Below the pieces are notes generated by a model. It did no database searches and was not told the origin of the DNA. It saw nothing but the letters and a program-made list of their open reading frames with translations. Shown one piece after another: positions 43,301-50,473 of a stretch of 64,000 nucleotides of DNA. Both the position numbers and the translations under genes were made by a program. The DNA is from Cyclobacteriaceae bacterium (GTDB taxonomy: Bacteria; Bacteroidota; Bacteroidia; Cytophagales; Cyclobacteriaceae), in the NCBI GenBank assembly GCA_022841475.1, contig JALHRJ010000003.1:107448-171447 (forward strand), in the 5' to 3' direction. Position 1 is the first letter of the stretch, and every line of letters starts with the position of its first letter.

Positions 43301-46300
43301 GGAGCTACCTATAACTATGATTGGAACTTAGATGGCGGACCTGCAGTAGGTCAACCTTCTGATGCGCCTGGCAATTCTGGAATCAATAATTTAATACCAA
43401 GCATCAATGAGGGTAGCTATACTGTAATTGCTACCAATGAATTAACAGGTTGTTTCAACACCTTATCGACAACGCTGGTCAAAGATCCACCACCCGTATT
43501 TACATTGAGTGCAGATGCAACGAATTTAACCAATTGCAATCCCATTCTTTTTGATGGAAGGGTTGACAATATTCAGGTATTTATTGACGGTTTAGGCGGA
43601 ACAGAAACTGACTTCGACTACACATGGTATAAAACCAACTTAACCACGTTGCCTGTTATTGATGGTTCGGATGATGCAACCTATCCGGTGGATGATCAAT
43701 TAACTCTTATCACCTTTCCGGCTATAGCGCTCGATACTTATTTTGTAAAAGCAATCCGTAAAGCGGGTGGCGCGGGTGTTGGTTGTGAATCTACTGCCAT
43801 CCGGAAAGATATTCTGGATGATCGGGTGTTCCCTACCCTCAGCTTCACAACACTTTCCAGCACTTCGTGTAACAATAATTTCGATGGACAGATCACCGTA
43901 ACATCTTCAACCACGGGTTTTGGTCCGGCTACTTTGTATAACTTCGATTGGACTGCCAACCCGGCCTTCACCACCATCACAGATGCAGTAGGTTTAGCAA
44001 GTCCCCGCGTGTTCCAATCGGAAGCTTTGGGTGGCCCGGTCAACGAACGAATCGGCCCCGGGAATTATAACATCACCGTTACCAACACAGTGAATAGTTG
44101 CGCTACCAATGGAACGGTGACGCTGCTTCAAAACACAATTCCAGTAGATGTCGTGAACGCTACGAGTACACCACTCACCCATTGTACAGTGCCTGATGGA
44201 TCAGTGACCGCGGCAGCCGTTACTGTAAATGGTATAGCAACTGCCATGGGTAATTTCTCATTCGCCTGGACGGGTACCGGAGGACCTTATGCAGGAGTGT
44301 CTGTCAACAATCTTGCTGATGGCGATTACTTTGTAACTGCTACTAAAACTGCCATCGCTGCTCCGGCTTCTGGATGCGCGAGTCCGCCTTTCAAAGTAGT
44401 GGTAGATGATAACCGAAGATATCCTGTTGCCGGATTCACAACACTTTCGAGTACCTCGTGTGATAATAATTTCGATGGACAAATTACTGTCACGTCAACC
44501 ACCACTGGCTTTGGTCCCGCTACTCTATATAACTTCGATTGGACTGCCAACCCGGCTTTCACCACCATCACCGATGCAATAGGTTTAGTAAGTCCACGCG
44601 TGTTTCAGTCTGAAGCGTTGGGTGGTCCGGTCAATGAACGAATTGGCCCTGGGGATTATAACATTACGATTACCAATACGGTGAATACTTGTACTACCAT
44701 TGGAACGGTTACTATTTTACAAAATACTATCCCGGTAGAAGTAGTGAACGCCACGAGTACACCACTTACGCATTGCACAGTGCCCGATGGATCAGTTACT
44801 GCTGCAGCCGTTGAAGTAAATGGAGCAGCAACCGCACTTGGTAATTTCTCTTTCGCCTGGACGGGTACTGGAGGACCTTATGCAGGAGTGTCTGTCAACA
44901 ATCTTTCTGATGGCGATTACTTTGTAACCGCTACTAAAACTGCCATCACTGCTCCGGCTTCTGGCTGTGCGAGTCCGCCTTTCAAAGTAGTGGTAGATGA
45001 TAACCGAAGATATCCTGTTGCCGGATTCACAACACTTTCCAGCACTTCGTGTAACAACGAGTTCGATGGACAGATTACTGTCACATCAACCACCACCGGC
45101 TTTGGTCCGGCTACTTTGTATAACTTCGATTGGACTGCCAACCCGGCTTTCACCACCATTACCGATGCAATAGGTTTAGCAAGTCCACGCGTGTTTCAGT
45201 CTGAAGCGTTGGGTGGTCCGGTCAACGAACGAATTGGCCCCGGGGATTATAACATTACGATTACCAATACGGTGAATACTTGCACTACCAATGGAACGGT
45301 TGCTCTTTTACAAAACACTATCCCGGTAGAAGTAGTGAACGCCACGAGTTCACCACTCACCCATTGCACATTACCCGATGGATCAGTTACTGCTGCAGCC
45401 GTTGAAGTAAATGGAGCAGCAACCGCACTTGGTAATTTCTCTTTCGCCTGGACGGGTACTGGAGGACCTTATGCCGGAGTGTCTGTCAATAATCTTTCTG
45501 ATGGCGATTACTTTGTAACCGCTACTAAAACTGCCATCACTGCTCCGGCTTCTGGCTGTGTAAGTCCACCTTTCAAAGTAACCGTGGATGATACCCGAAG
45601 ATATCCTGTCGTTGGCTTCACAACACTCTCCAGCACCTCGTGTGATAATAATTTCGATGGACAAATAACTGTCACCACAACCACCACTGGCTTTGGTCCG
45701 GCTACTTTGTATAACTTCGATTGGACATCCAACCCGGCTTTCACCACCATCACAGATGCAATAGGTTTAGTAAGCCCACGCGTGTTTCAGTCTGAAGCTT
45801 TAGGTGGGCCGGTCAATGAGCGAATCGGGCCCGGGGCCTATCAACTCCGTATTACCAATGCATCGAATCAATGTTTCACTGATGCTGCCGTGTCACTGAT
45901 TTCCAATCCACAACCGTTGAATATACTCACGATCACGAAACAGGATCAGGAGATCTGTTTTGCCGATGGAAGCATTGTCGTTCAGACATTAAATTCTGGC
46001 GCTATTGGAGATTATACCTATGAATGGTTTAGAAACAGTGTGGCTTCTGCGCCCTTAGTTGATGCTGGCAATGCGATCATTACTACCAACACATTATCGG
46101 CACCCACCTATGTTACCATGGGAGCCGGAACTTATTTTGTGCGAGCCACCAAGAATGTCGGTCTTACCCCAGGCTCAGGCTGTATTACTCCACCTTTTCG
46201 GGTTGATATTCTCGACTTGCATGAAGATCCACAAACCCAATTCAGTTTTACTCCAAACTCAAGCTGTAACATTACCAATCCCAACGGTATTGTATTGGCC

Positions 46301-48484
46301 ACTGCCACAGAACGAGATGCCACCATCGATGCGTATACATTTACCTGGCAATATAATGGTGGTGCCCTCGCTGTAGCCACTGCCCAGTCAGATCTTGCCA
46401 ATACCAGCACGCTGAACAATTCACCAGAAGGTAATTATAACCTCACTGTGTTTAACACCCTTACCGGATGTTCTTTTGCTTCCAACCTTGCCGTAAACAT
46501 TGACTTAAGTTTGAGTTTGCCTAATATTATTACGGTAAACAAATTAGAACCCACTACCTGTATTGGCGATGGAAGTGCAGAAGTTACCAGCATTTCTATT
46601 GGAGGTGGTCCTGCATTAAGTGGTGCAGCCATTGCACCTCCTAATTTTGAGTATGAATGGTATGACGGAGCTTTTACTCCGGCTAATCTTTTAGGGAATA
46701 TCAATCCCTTATTAACTCCCATTCAGAACGGTAAATATTTTGTGATTGTAAAAGACTTGCAAACCGATTGTGAATCGGCACCCACCGAAGTTGAGTTAGT
46801 GGATCAAAATATTGTTTATCCGGTTATCGAGATTACACTTACAACTCCTCAAATAAGTTGCGATGCATTAATTGGTACGGGCGTACTTGTTTCTACCGCA
46901 GATGGACAAACAGATGCCAATCCAACGTATACGTTTAGTTGGTTTCCAAGTCTCGACTTGTCAGGTACCTTGATAGCAAATACGAGTACATTAAACGGAC
47001 TACGATCAGGGAACTATTCGTTACAAGCCACCAATACTTCAACAGGATGTAGTAAAGAGGCAATCTATATTGTTCCGGATAATACACCGCAGTTTGCCCC
47101 GCAACTATCGATGAGTGCGCAAGAGAGAACACTTTGCATTGGTCAGGATGGAGCTATCTTTGCCGGAATCGTGAACATCAATCCTGCGTATCCATTTCCA
47201 TTAAGTTATACAGCTGATCTTTATGTTGGAGATAGAGTCAATGACCCACTCCTTCCTACGCTTCCTCCTGATCAAGCCAATATTCCAGCTCAACCTGGAT
47301 TTCCACAAAACTTTTCAGCGAATAGTCTTACCGAAGGTTTTTACACGGTACGGATTGTTGACAATAATACCGGCTGTGTTGTTGTCGGTTCTGAAGAAGT
47401 TATAGATGGAAGGAAACCACCCGTTGTTGTTATTAACGCAGACAATCCAATGATTAATTGTGATCCGCTCAGAGCGAACGGACAACTCTCTGCCACAGCA
47501 GATAATAATCAAATTGCTGGATACACGTTCGATTGGTATACCGGAGTTGCTGTTCCTCCCGCGGGCGCTCCCATTCAAACGGGCGATAAACTAATTGGTC
47601 AGGTTGCCGGTGATTATATAGTTCGGGTTGTAAGACAACTGACGGGATGCGTAGCGGATAAAACCGGCACTATTACCGATGGAACTATAAACCCTCCGGC
47701 CCCAACAGCACTTGTTGAAAGAGATCGCACGAATTGTTTACAACCAAATGGGTGGGTATCTGCCAATGTTAATGGAGTTAAGATAGATCACCTGTTCCAA
47801 TGGTATGATGGTGGCACTACTAAACCAAGTAATGATTTCGCAGGACCCGACTATTTTGATCGCGATATTGGGCCTTATACAGTTACCGCTACGGATTTAT
47901 CCACAGGTTGCATCTCCTTACCGTCAACAGTAACCGTACTAGATAAGCGAGTTACTCCAGAAGTTGAGTTAACTTCCAAGCCTGCACTTTGTCTTACCCC
48001 TACCGGGTCTGTTAATTTAACATTACTGAATAATCAGGAAGTGATTCTTACGGAAACTTTCTGGACGTTAACTTCTTCCAATGGCCTGGTTGGTTCAGGG
48101 CCAGATGTCTACAATTTGCCGCCCGGATTTTATTCTGCTGAGTATATTTCTTCAGAAGGATGTGAGGGTACTGGCAGCGTGGAAATTAAAACAGAGATTC
48201 TCTCCTATAATCTTGTTTCGGTTAATGGTGATGGAGCGAATGATTTCTGGATTGTAGATTGTTTACAAAACTTCCCCGATAATAACGTGAAAGTTTTCAA
48301 TCGATCGGGCGTGATGGTTTATGAAGCCGATGGTTATAATAATGCCGATGTTGTTTTCAGGGGCATCGGAGAAAAAGGGATCTATGCATTAGGCAATGAA
48401 TTGCCGGATGGAACCTATTTTTATATCATTGATAAACGTGATGGATCTAAACCAGTTACTGGATATCTTGAACTCGTAAGGTAA
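34346..48484 (+). CDS. giant (4712 aa) SprB-like repeat adhesin with FG-GAP N-terminal region and CHU_C sorting domain
   Basis: Single uninterrupted ORF; signal peptide; DNDGDGKTD calcium-type motifs; many modules of the form SxCxxxxxNGS...YTFxWxxG...GxYTVxVT; C-terminal NGDGANDFWIVDCLQNFPDNNVKVFNRSG. Confidence 0.93.
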   Translation: MKVRYSLLLLLFIISAGSQRVFAQTPVTDYPCDPRSVANGGVCPTDCNFAVTVEKGCNCFDNIDNDGDGKTDAADGECGSFFGLVFVGSGSSNCSIIPPGGNPFAGIGAPVGSQQNTADTQSKVAVGDVDNDGIPDAVITSKWNGEVRVVATTNGQPDGTDEGKVKADYNLSGKKGDFPSFAGCSPNRLLFEHEVLIADVDKAPNGRAEIFTIVSNRGGNPASPPTCFFLLALRYKQSGPGGLEPMYPPIPLGTDRPGIFGIADMDGDGKAEIYLRDRIYAAETGKLLASEGSKTHLNTALWDVDVTSAPVAVNVQGDNKMELVCGTKVYSIPTLTARNPASPAALTLVRDMNVDFPATKCFVKLMNDPDEYGVDTHSSTSAADIDGDGFIDVVISGALNSSAGRTAVFYWNIAKNNLSYFLTPNSTELGLAPADPKFTSYSTGWIWGTGRVNIGDANGDGRADFSFVAGNQIFCLTTDGTGLNMVPLWASPRTIEDSRSGVLTVTIYDFNNDGKPEMVYRDSQSLNVIDASTGQNMATPWSVACQSHTYTEGPVIADVNGDGATDICVTCNTNNAFDINSGIQQQALGQVRLYFSNTNSWLPTRKVWNQPGYFVVNINDDLTLPFPQLDQNLIFSNAPCPNGVPGPQRPLNVFLNQVPFMNANGCPVFPAPDLTFIGQDPATADPNAPDYFPAVIVTPPICGNLDIGVVFNIGNTGDLPISDNIPVSFFNGDPQLPGATRLFNTTLSINNLQLGDTITTAPVLFNGPGTLFDLYIVLYNDGSVLPLTLTGASLTECQIANNIYRVTVSPSPFTALINKFKDNEKCVAADPNTGELRARMFKGGVEDFDFSQYSFQWYSGLGTTNPIPAGQGGQNSVITGLVEGDYTLVVTNTQKGCVADPVSATIDLSIVIPQVSITLLSDQTQCSPPNGSLQAQVAGGNTGYTFEWFSNAIPLGISTPLANGLKGDNYTVVVSRNGCTTTANSTVADFAIEPDAQATVLQNVVNCTNANSGSVMGEALLTGVLQNPAEYTFDWYFYNNVTGTRGSILPPANGTGPTRTGLAVGFYQLVVTRISTQCVATQTPIVEITDSTILPEAVITETSPQTSCDPNNPNGVLTADVRIGGVLQDPANFTFEWFKGDNTLPANLHTTVSGVNGRVAQNVAGGGVFYTVKVTTTNTCSDTEKLIITEDVNVPVVTLTPTDNSICDPTFAGVSFNGSVAASVTFDGVAVTDFSNYQFTWHDGSLTTDPVIVVANDKLPSLSQREDGNYTVVVQRLDLFCTSLPVTTVIGNSQVLPTITPGTTPSTNCVGGSPNGEVTVTNVVPAGPYTFRWYAGNSVNPGSELTPLNNATISGLQGLQNFTVEVVVNSSGCKNSVTTTLADNKSNPVLSLTPSPNSICDPALGFNGSISQNSLTDANSLVGDVYVYTWSTGSDMTTLIAGQTSSTLPNRNGGFYTATVTNTRLNCTADPVTVEVINNQVFPVITTNTVPSTNCVGGTPNGSTAANVGGATAGFTFTWFAGNLITDPAVPVGNGGDTFSTNNLQGGANFTVNVRDNTSGCENTETILLPDNKQPPVLTLTPAPNSICDPALGFNGSIAQNTLIDANALGGDTYTFAWSSGNDMTNILGGQSASTLSGRNGGFYTATATNTRLNCISAPVTVEIINNQVFPVITTGMVPSTHCVGGTPNGSTTANVGGVTAGFTFNWFAGNVITDPAVPIGNGGNTFTTNSLPGGLNYTVNVRNTTSGCENTETISLADNKADPVLTLTPAPNSICDATLGFNGSIAQNSLVDINSLAGDTYTFTWGTGNDLTSPIGGQTASSLTGRDGGFYTASVINNRLNCESAPVTVEIINNQAFPAIVTAAQGSTNCDPLLKNGSTTIVTVDGLAPNASYTYSWFTGNSVAGISISNTFTASNLQGGPATIATNNYTVEVTNISSGCKNIATINVPDVSQLPSLTLIPQPNTICDPAKATLGGGAFDGQVGASVTNIPAGNTINDYFFDWNVGTDGNGVNNLPGLDVGTYSVTVLHTTTGCLSNVYSAQVTSAKALPTITMDQTPAQNCAGGAAAADGIAHVLSVLPNGKNYDYKWFDGNSISGTPGPSTLNTTLTANDYSNVQGGINGVSLFQYTVEVTILQTGCVNTATIGVNNDSQLPVVTLTPPIDNTNCSPAKNGSVAVNSVSYRGNPIASPYTGFTFAWAAGGTVGPAPGDSYTDLAAGTYTLTVTNTDDQCTSNPVQVTIDDDLFLPPIEVVDVDQTSCNPLTPNGSLTATIDETLIGSGTGVTAGYTFNWVDNVTATSTPSNFISNLKGDQTYTITATRISTGCLSTQAIYLNETITIPVVTVNVTDLTTCAPANGSLSATVAPAVGPYNFFWYDGNDAVDANAVIAGADFTGGAVYSGLTPGEYTVVAQNTVTTCISQQVIELVSDASPAIVPVVANIIIPTSCATNDGALEGSVQTFNSAFTALAGTDELTTTAPHGLAVNAQVILTRNGANALPVPLSESQIYFVESVPTATTLTLKATLGGALIDLTVNGDGFIGNYGLTAGYTFNWFESAPTGTNPVLPIDYFTNPPDFAALVPNAANPSLTYTSIPTGLYSLEVTDNATGCRAYVTHTLPFIGSHAVIRISKTNTTVCPPLPDNGSITIRIEDPPAPPPGADYNIILRQGASTIAGPFNNVVQLTDVLVSNTLSAGTFIVEVEQDFGTNCVLTQDVTIGADARDPIITLSGSIIPNTACDVTQFDGRIDLNVDKDPDDVTPFTDYDVIMAPAIATSGFPLNNQPAGNYSANDLGPGNYTFTATDNGTGCSSSKTFTVLNNPVVSQFVAGNLVITDAEYCTTTLERSAKVVVNQLGIIGGGPETLADYEFTWRDALNSTVHNALGDAPNNISGGDEFINQVPAAVDGTVAPGTVTAGTYTVIATKRFDVSATGGIGCTSAPYTINIQSNKITPQIRLTPTGDTSCDPTFFEGSIEVNVTTASGPGSVVGATYNYDWNLDGGPAVGQPSDAPGNSGINNLIPSINEGSYTVIATNELTGCFNTLSTTLVKDPPPVFTLSADATNLTNCNPILFDGRVDNIQVFIDGLGGTETDFDYTWYKTNLTTLPVIDGSDDATYPVDDQLTLITFPAIALDTYFVKAIRKAGGAGVGCESTAIRKDILDDRVFPTLSFTTLSSTSCNNNFDGQITVTSSTTGFGPATLYNFDWTANPAFTTITDAVGLASPRVFQSEALGGPVNERIGPGNYNITVTNTVNSCATNGTVTLLQNTIPVDVVNATSTPLTHCTVPDGSVTAAAVTVNGIATAMGNFSFAWTGTGGPYAGVSVNNLADGDYFVTATKTAIAAPASGCASPPFKVVVDDNRRYPVAGFTTLSSTSCDNNFDGQITVTSTTTGFGPATLYNFDWTANPAFTTITDAIGLVSPRVFQSEALGGPVNERIGPGDYNITITNTVNTCTTIGTVTILQNTIPVEVVNATSTPLTHCTVPDGSVTAAAVEVNGAATALGNFSFAWTGTGGPYAGVSVNNLSDGDYFVTATKTAITAPASGCASPPFKVVVDDNRRYPVAGFTTLSSTSCNNEFDGQITVTSTTTGFGPATLYNFDWTANPAFTTITDAIGLASPRVFQSEALGGPVNERIGPGDYNITITNTVNTCTTNGTVALLQNTIPVEVVNATSSPLTHCTLPDGSVTAAAVEVNGAATALGNFSFAWTGTGGPYAGVSVNNLSDGDYFVTATKTAITAPASGCVSPPFKVTVDDTRRYPVVGFTTLSSTSCDNNFDGQITVTTTTTGFGPATLYNFDWTSNPAFTTITDAIGLVSPRVFQSEALGGPVNERIGPGAYQLRITNASNQCFTDAAVSLISNPQPLNILTITKQDQEICFADGSIVVQTLNSGAIGDYTYEWFRNSVASAPLVDAGNAIITTNTLSAPTYVTMGAGTYFVRATKNVGLTPGSGCITPPFRVDILDLHEDPQTQFSFTPNSSCNITNPNGIVLATATERDATIDAYTFTWQYNGGALAVATAQSDLANTSTLNNSPEGNYNLTVFNTLTGCSFASNLAVNIDLSLSLPNIITVNKLEPTTCIGDGSAEVTSISIGGGPALSGAAIAPPNFEYEWYDGAFTPANLLGNINPLLTPIQNGKYFVIVKDLQTDCESAPTEVELVDQNIVYPVIEITLTTPQISCDALIGTGVLVSTADGQTDANPTYTFSWFPSLDLSGTLIANTSTLNGLRSGNYSLQATNTSTGCSKEAIYIVPDNTPQFAPQLSMSAQERTLCIGQDGAIFAGIVNINPAYPFPLSYTADLYVGDRVNDPLLPTLPPDQANIPAQPGFPQNFSANSLTEGFYTVRIVDNNTGCVVVGSEEVIDGRKPPVVVINADNPMINCDPLRANGQLSATADNNQIAGYTFDWYTGVAVPPAGAPIQTGDKLIGQVAGDYIVRVVRQLTGCVADKTGTITDGTINPPAPTALVERDRTNCLQPNGWVSANVNGVKIDHLFQWYDGGTTKPSNDFAGPDYFDRDIGPYTVTATDLSTGCISLPSTVTVLDKRVTPEVELTSKPALCLTPTGSVNLTLLNNQEVILTETFWTLTSSNGLVGSGPDVYNLPPGFYSAEYISSEGCEGTGSVEIKTEILSYNLVSVNGDGANDFWIVDCLQNFPDNNVKVFNRSGVMVYEADGYNNADVVFRGIGEKGIYALGNELPDGTYFYIIDKRDGSKPVTGYLELVR
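38537..39970 (+). repeat. intragenic tandem super-repeat, period 564 bp (188 aa)
   Basis: SICD(P/A)(A/T)LGFNGS unit starts at 38537, 39101 and 39665, exactly 564 bp apart. Confidence 0.9.
43844..45840 (+). repeat. intragenic tandem super-repeat, period 591 bp (197 aa), three full units plus a partial fourth
   Basis: FTTLSSTSC unit starts at 43844, 44435, 45026 and 45617, exactly 591 bp apart, with high nucleotide identity. Confidence 0.93.
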
Positions 48485-49410
48485 TGAAGCTCCTTGTATC
48501 TGCACTTTGTGTATTTCTTTTATTTCCCTTATCGGGAGTCGCCCAACAACGACCTATTCAATCGTTGTATATGTTCGATCCGCTATTAATCAATCCGGCC
48601 TTTGCGGGTACACAAGTTCAATTGAGTGCCACTTCTATCTATCGAAATCAATGGGTCAATTTTCCGGGGGCACCAAAAACACTTACGTTCTCGGCTCATT
48701 CTGGGTTTAAACAAAACCGGGTGGGGTTAGGAATTATAGCTGCCAAAGATCAAATAGGAATTCATGACGAGTCATCTTTGTATTTTGCTTATTCCTACAA
48801 ACTACCCTTATCGCGTTTTGATAAATCTACTTCTCTATCCTTTGGCGTTCAGGGCGGATTCAATGCCTTACGTTCTGACTACACATTAACGATTTCGCGC
48901 GAAGAAGATAAGTTTGGGGTCTTACGAACCTTTAACCCAAACTTTGGTGCCGGCCTCTTTTTTAAGAATAAAAAATACTACGCAGGATTTTCAGTTCCTT
49001 ATATGATAAACAGCGAGCTGCTCACTGTGAATAGTGCGTTTCAAAGTGCCGCGCGCAGGTACCGGTATTATTATCTTTCCGGGGGCTTTACACAAAAACT
49101 TTCCAATAGTGTAAAATTAGTCCCCTCCACCCTTATCAGGTTTCAGGATAAAGCTCCTGTTAGCTTTGATCTTACACTCATTACTGTTCTCTATGATGCT
49201 GTTGGCATTGGAGTCTCCTACCGACTGAACGATTCTGTTATCGGGCTTTTTGAGTTACAACTCAATGATAATTTTCATGTTGGCTATGCCTATGATTTAA
49301 CCTCTTCTGATATCCGACAGTATTCTAATGGAACTCATGAAATCATGCTTAACTATAGAATTAAAATCACCAAGTTTCACCAGGGGTTGGAATGTCCTGC
49401 CTACTGGTAA
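48484..49410 (+). CDS. PorP/SprF family T9SS membrane protein (second copy)
   Basis: RPIQSLYMFDPLLINPAFAGTQVQLSATSIYRNQWVNFPGAPKT. Confidence 0.92.
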   Translation: MKLLVSALCVFLLFPLSGVAQQRPIQSLYMFDPLLINPAFAGTQVQLSATSIYRNQWVNFPGAPKTLTFSAHSGFKQNRVGLGIIAAKDQIGIHDESSLYFAYSYKLPLSRFDKSTSLSFGVQGGFNALRSDYTLTISREEDKFGVLRTFNPNFGAGLFFKNKKYYAGFSVPYMINSELLTVNSAFQSAARRYRYYYLSGGFTQKLSNSVKLVPSTLIRFQDKAPVSFDLTLITVLYDAVGIGVSYRLNDSVIGLFELQLNDNFHVGYAYDLTSSDIRQYSNGTHEIMLNYRIKITKFHQGLECPAYW

Positions 49411-49477
49411 GTCAAATGAGCTCTTGCGTAACTAAATGGCTAACTAAATTCAATAATTTCTAGCATCGATTGCGTAA

Positions 49478-50308
49478 ATGAATAACTATCAAAACATTCG
49501 TTTCACTTTTTGCACAATACTCATACTGGTCAGTATCACTTCGGGCTATACCCAAAAGTTTACCCTGGGGGTAAAAGCCGGAACCTCGCTTTCGATAAAT
49601 TCATTTGGTGACAAAGACGATAAGGATCAATTTACGAACCTGTGGAAGCCAGGCTTTTTCGGAGCGGCACTTGTCAATTTTCCCATGAAGAAAAATTTTT
49701 CCTATCAGGCTGAAATGGGATTTTCACAACGAGGCCGGAAAATAGAATTTAACGAAAGAACCTGGTCCAATAGCGCGACATATCATTACATTGACCTTTC
49801 CATGGTGCTACGAAAATCATACCCACTCAACTGGGCATCAGACATACAAGGAACATGGTTTTTTAATGTTGGACCCCGCGTTAGTTATTGGCTAAACGGA
49901 AAAGGAACGGTAACCTCGGGCGGTTCTTATAATTACAAATTAGCATTTGAAACCCCGCCTGAAGAGCCACTGGCTCCGGATTTTGATAAAATGTATATGG
50001 CCGATGTAAACCGCTGGCTTTTTGGTCTTGACTTTGGAGTTGGGGTAGATGCACCTACACGCGCAATGCAGAAATTCGTTATTGAGTTACGATTCACGTC
50101 CGGGCATACTTATTTTGGAGCACAAAATGGAGCCTTTAATCGTACGTTGGGCTTTGTGGACAATCTTAGAGCCAACGAAAAAATAATTTCATTGTCGATC
50201 GACTACACGTTAACCCGGGAATTAAATCAATCCAAAAAAGGAAAGAGCACCAAGACAGAAATTAAAAAAGGAAAACCCAGAAAGAATATTGATTCTATGA
50301 TTAATTAG
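49478..50308 (+). CDS. PorT-type outer membrane beta-barrel protein
   Basis: Signal peptide, FTLGVKAGTSLSINSFG, alternating beta-barrel pattern. Confidence 0.7.
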   Translation: MNNYQNIRFTFCTILILVSITSGYTQKFTLGVKAGTSLSINSFGDKDDKDQFTNLWKPGFFGAALVNFPMKKNFSYQAEMGFSQRGRKIEFNERTWSNSATYHYIDLSMVLRKSYPLNWASDIQGTWFFNVGPRVSYWLNGKGTVTSGGSYNYKLAFETPPEEPLAPDFDKMYMADVNRWLFGLDFGVGVDAPTRAMQKFVIELRFTSGHTYFGAQNGAFNRTLGFVDNLRANEKIISLSIDYTLTRELNQSKKGKSTKTEIKKGKPRKNIDSMIN

Positions 50309-50473
50309 AAGCCATCTCAAAATACCTTTAAGGGTGCGTATCATGTCGGATTTATTCCGGCATCTCAATTTTATCGCACAGATTACGAGATCGCGGATCA
50401 ATGCCTGCCTATGCCGAAGCGGCTACGCGCAGGCAGGTCCGCGATGACAAAGTATTTTTGAGATGGCTTCTAA
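50305..50473. repeat. two-arm palindromic element, copy 2 (169 bp)
   Basis: Terminal inverted repeat TTAGAAGCCATCTCAAAA (18 bp); arm ATCGCGGA/TCCGCGAT enclosing a 34-bp palindrome. Confidence 0.9.

Noticed and set aside
34432-48000. Many antisense ORFs within the giant adhesin gene
   Set aside because: Mirror the repeats of the sense gene, lack independent starts and recognisable domains.
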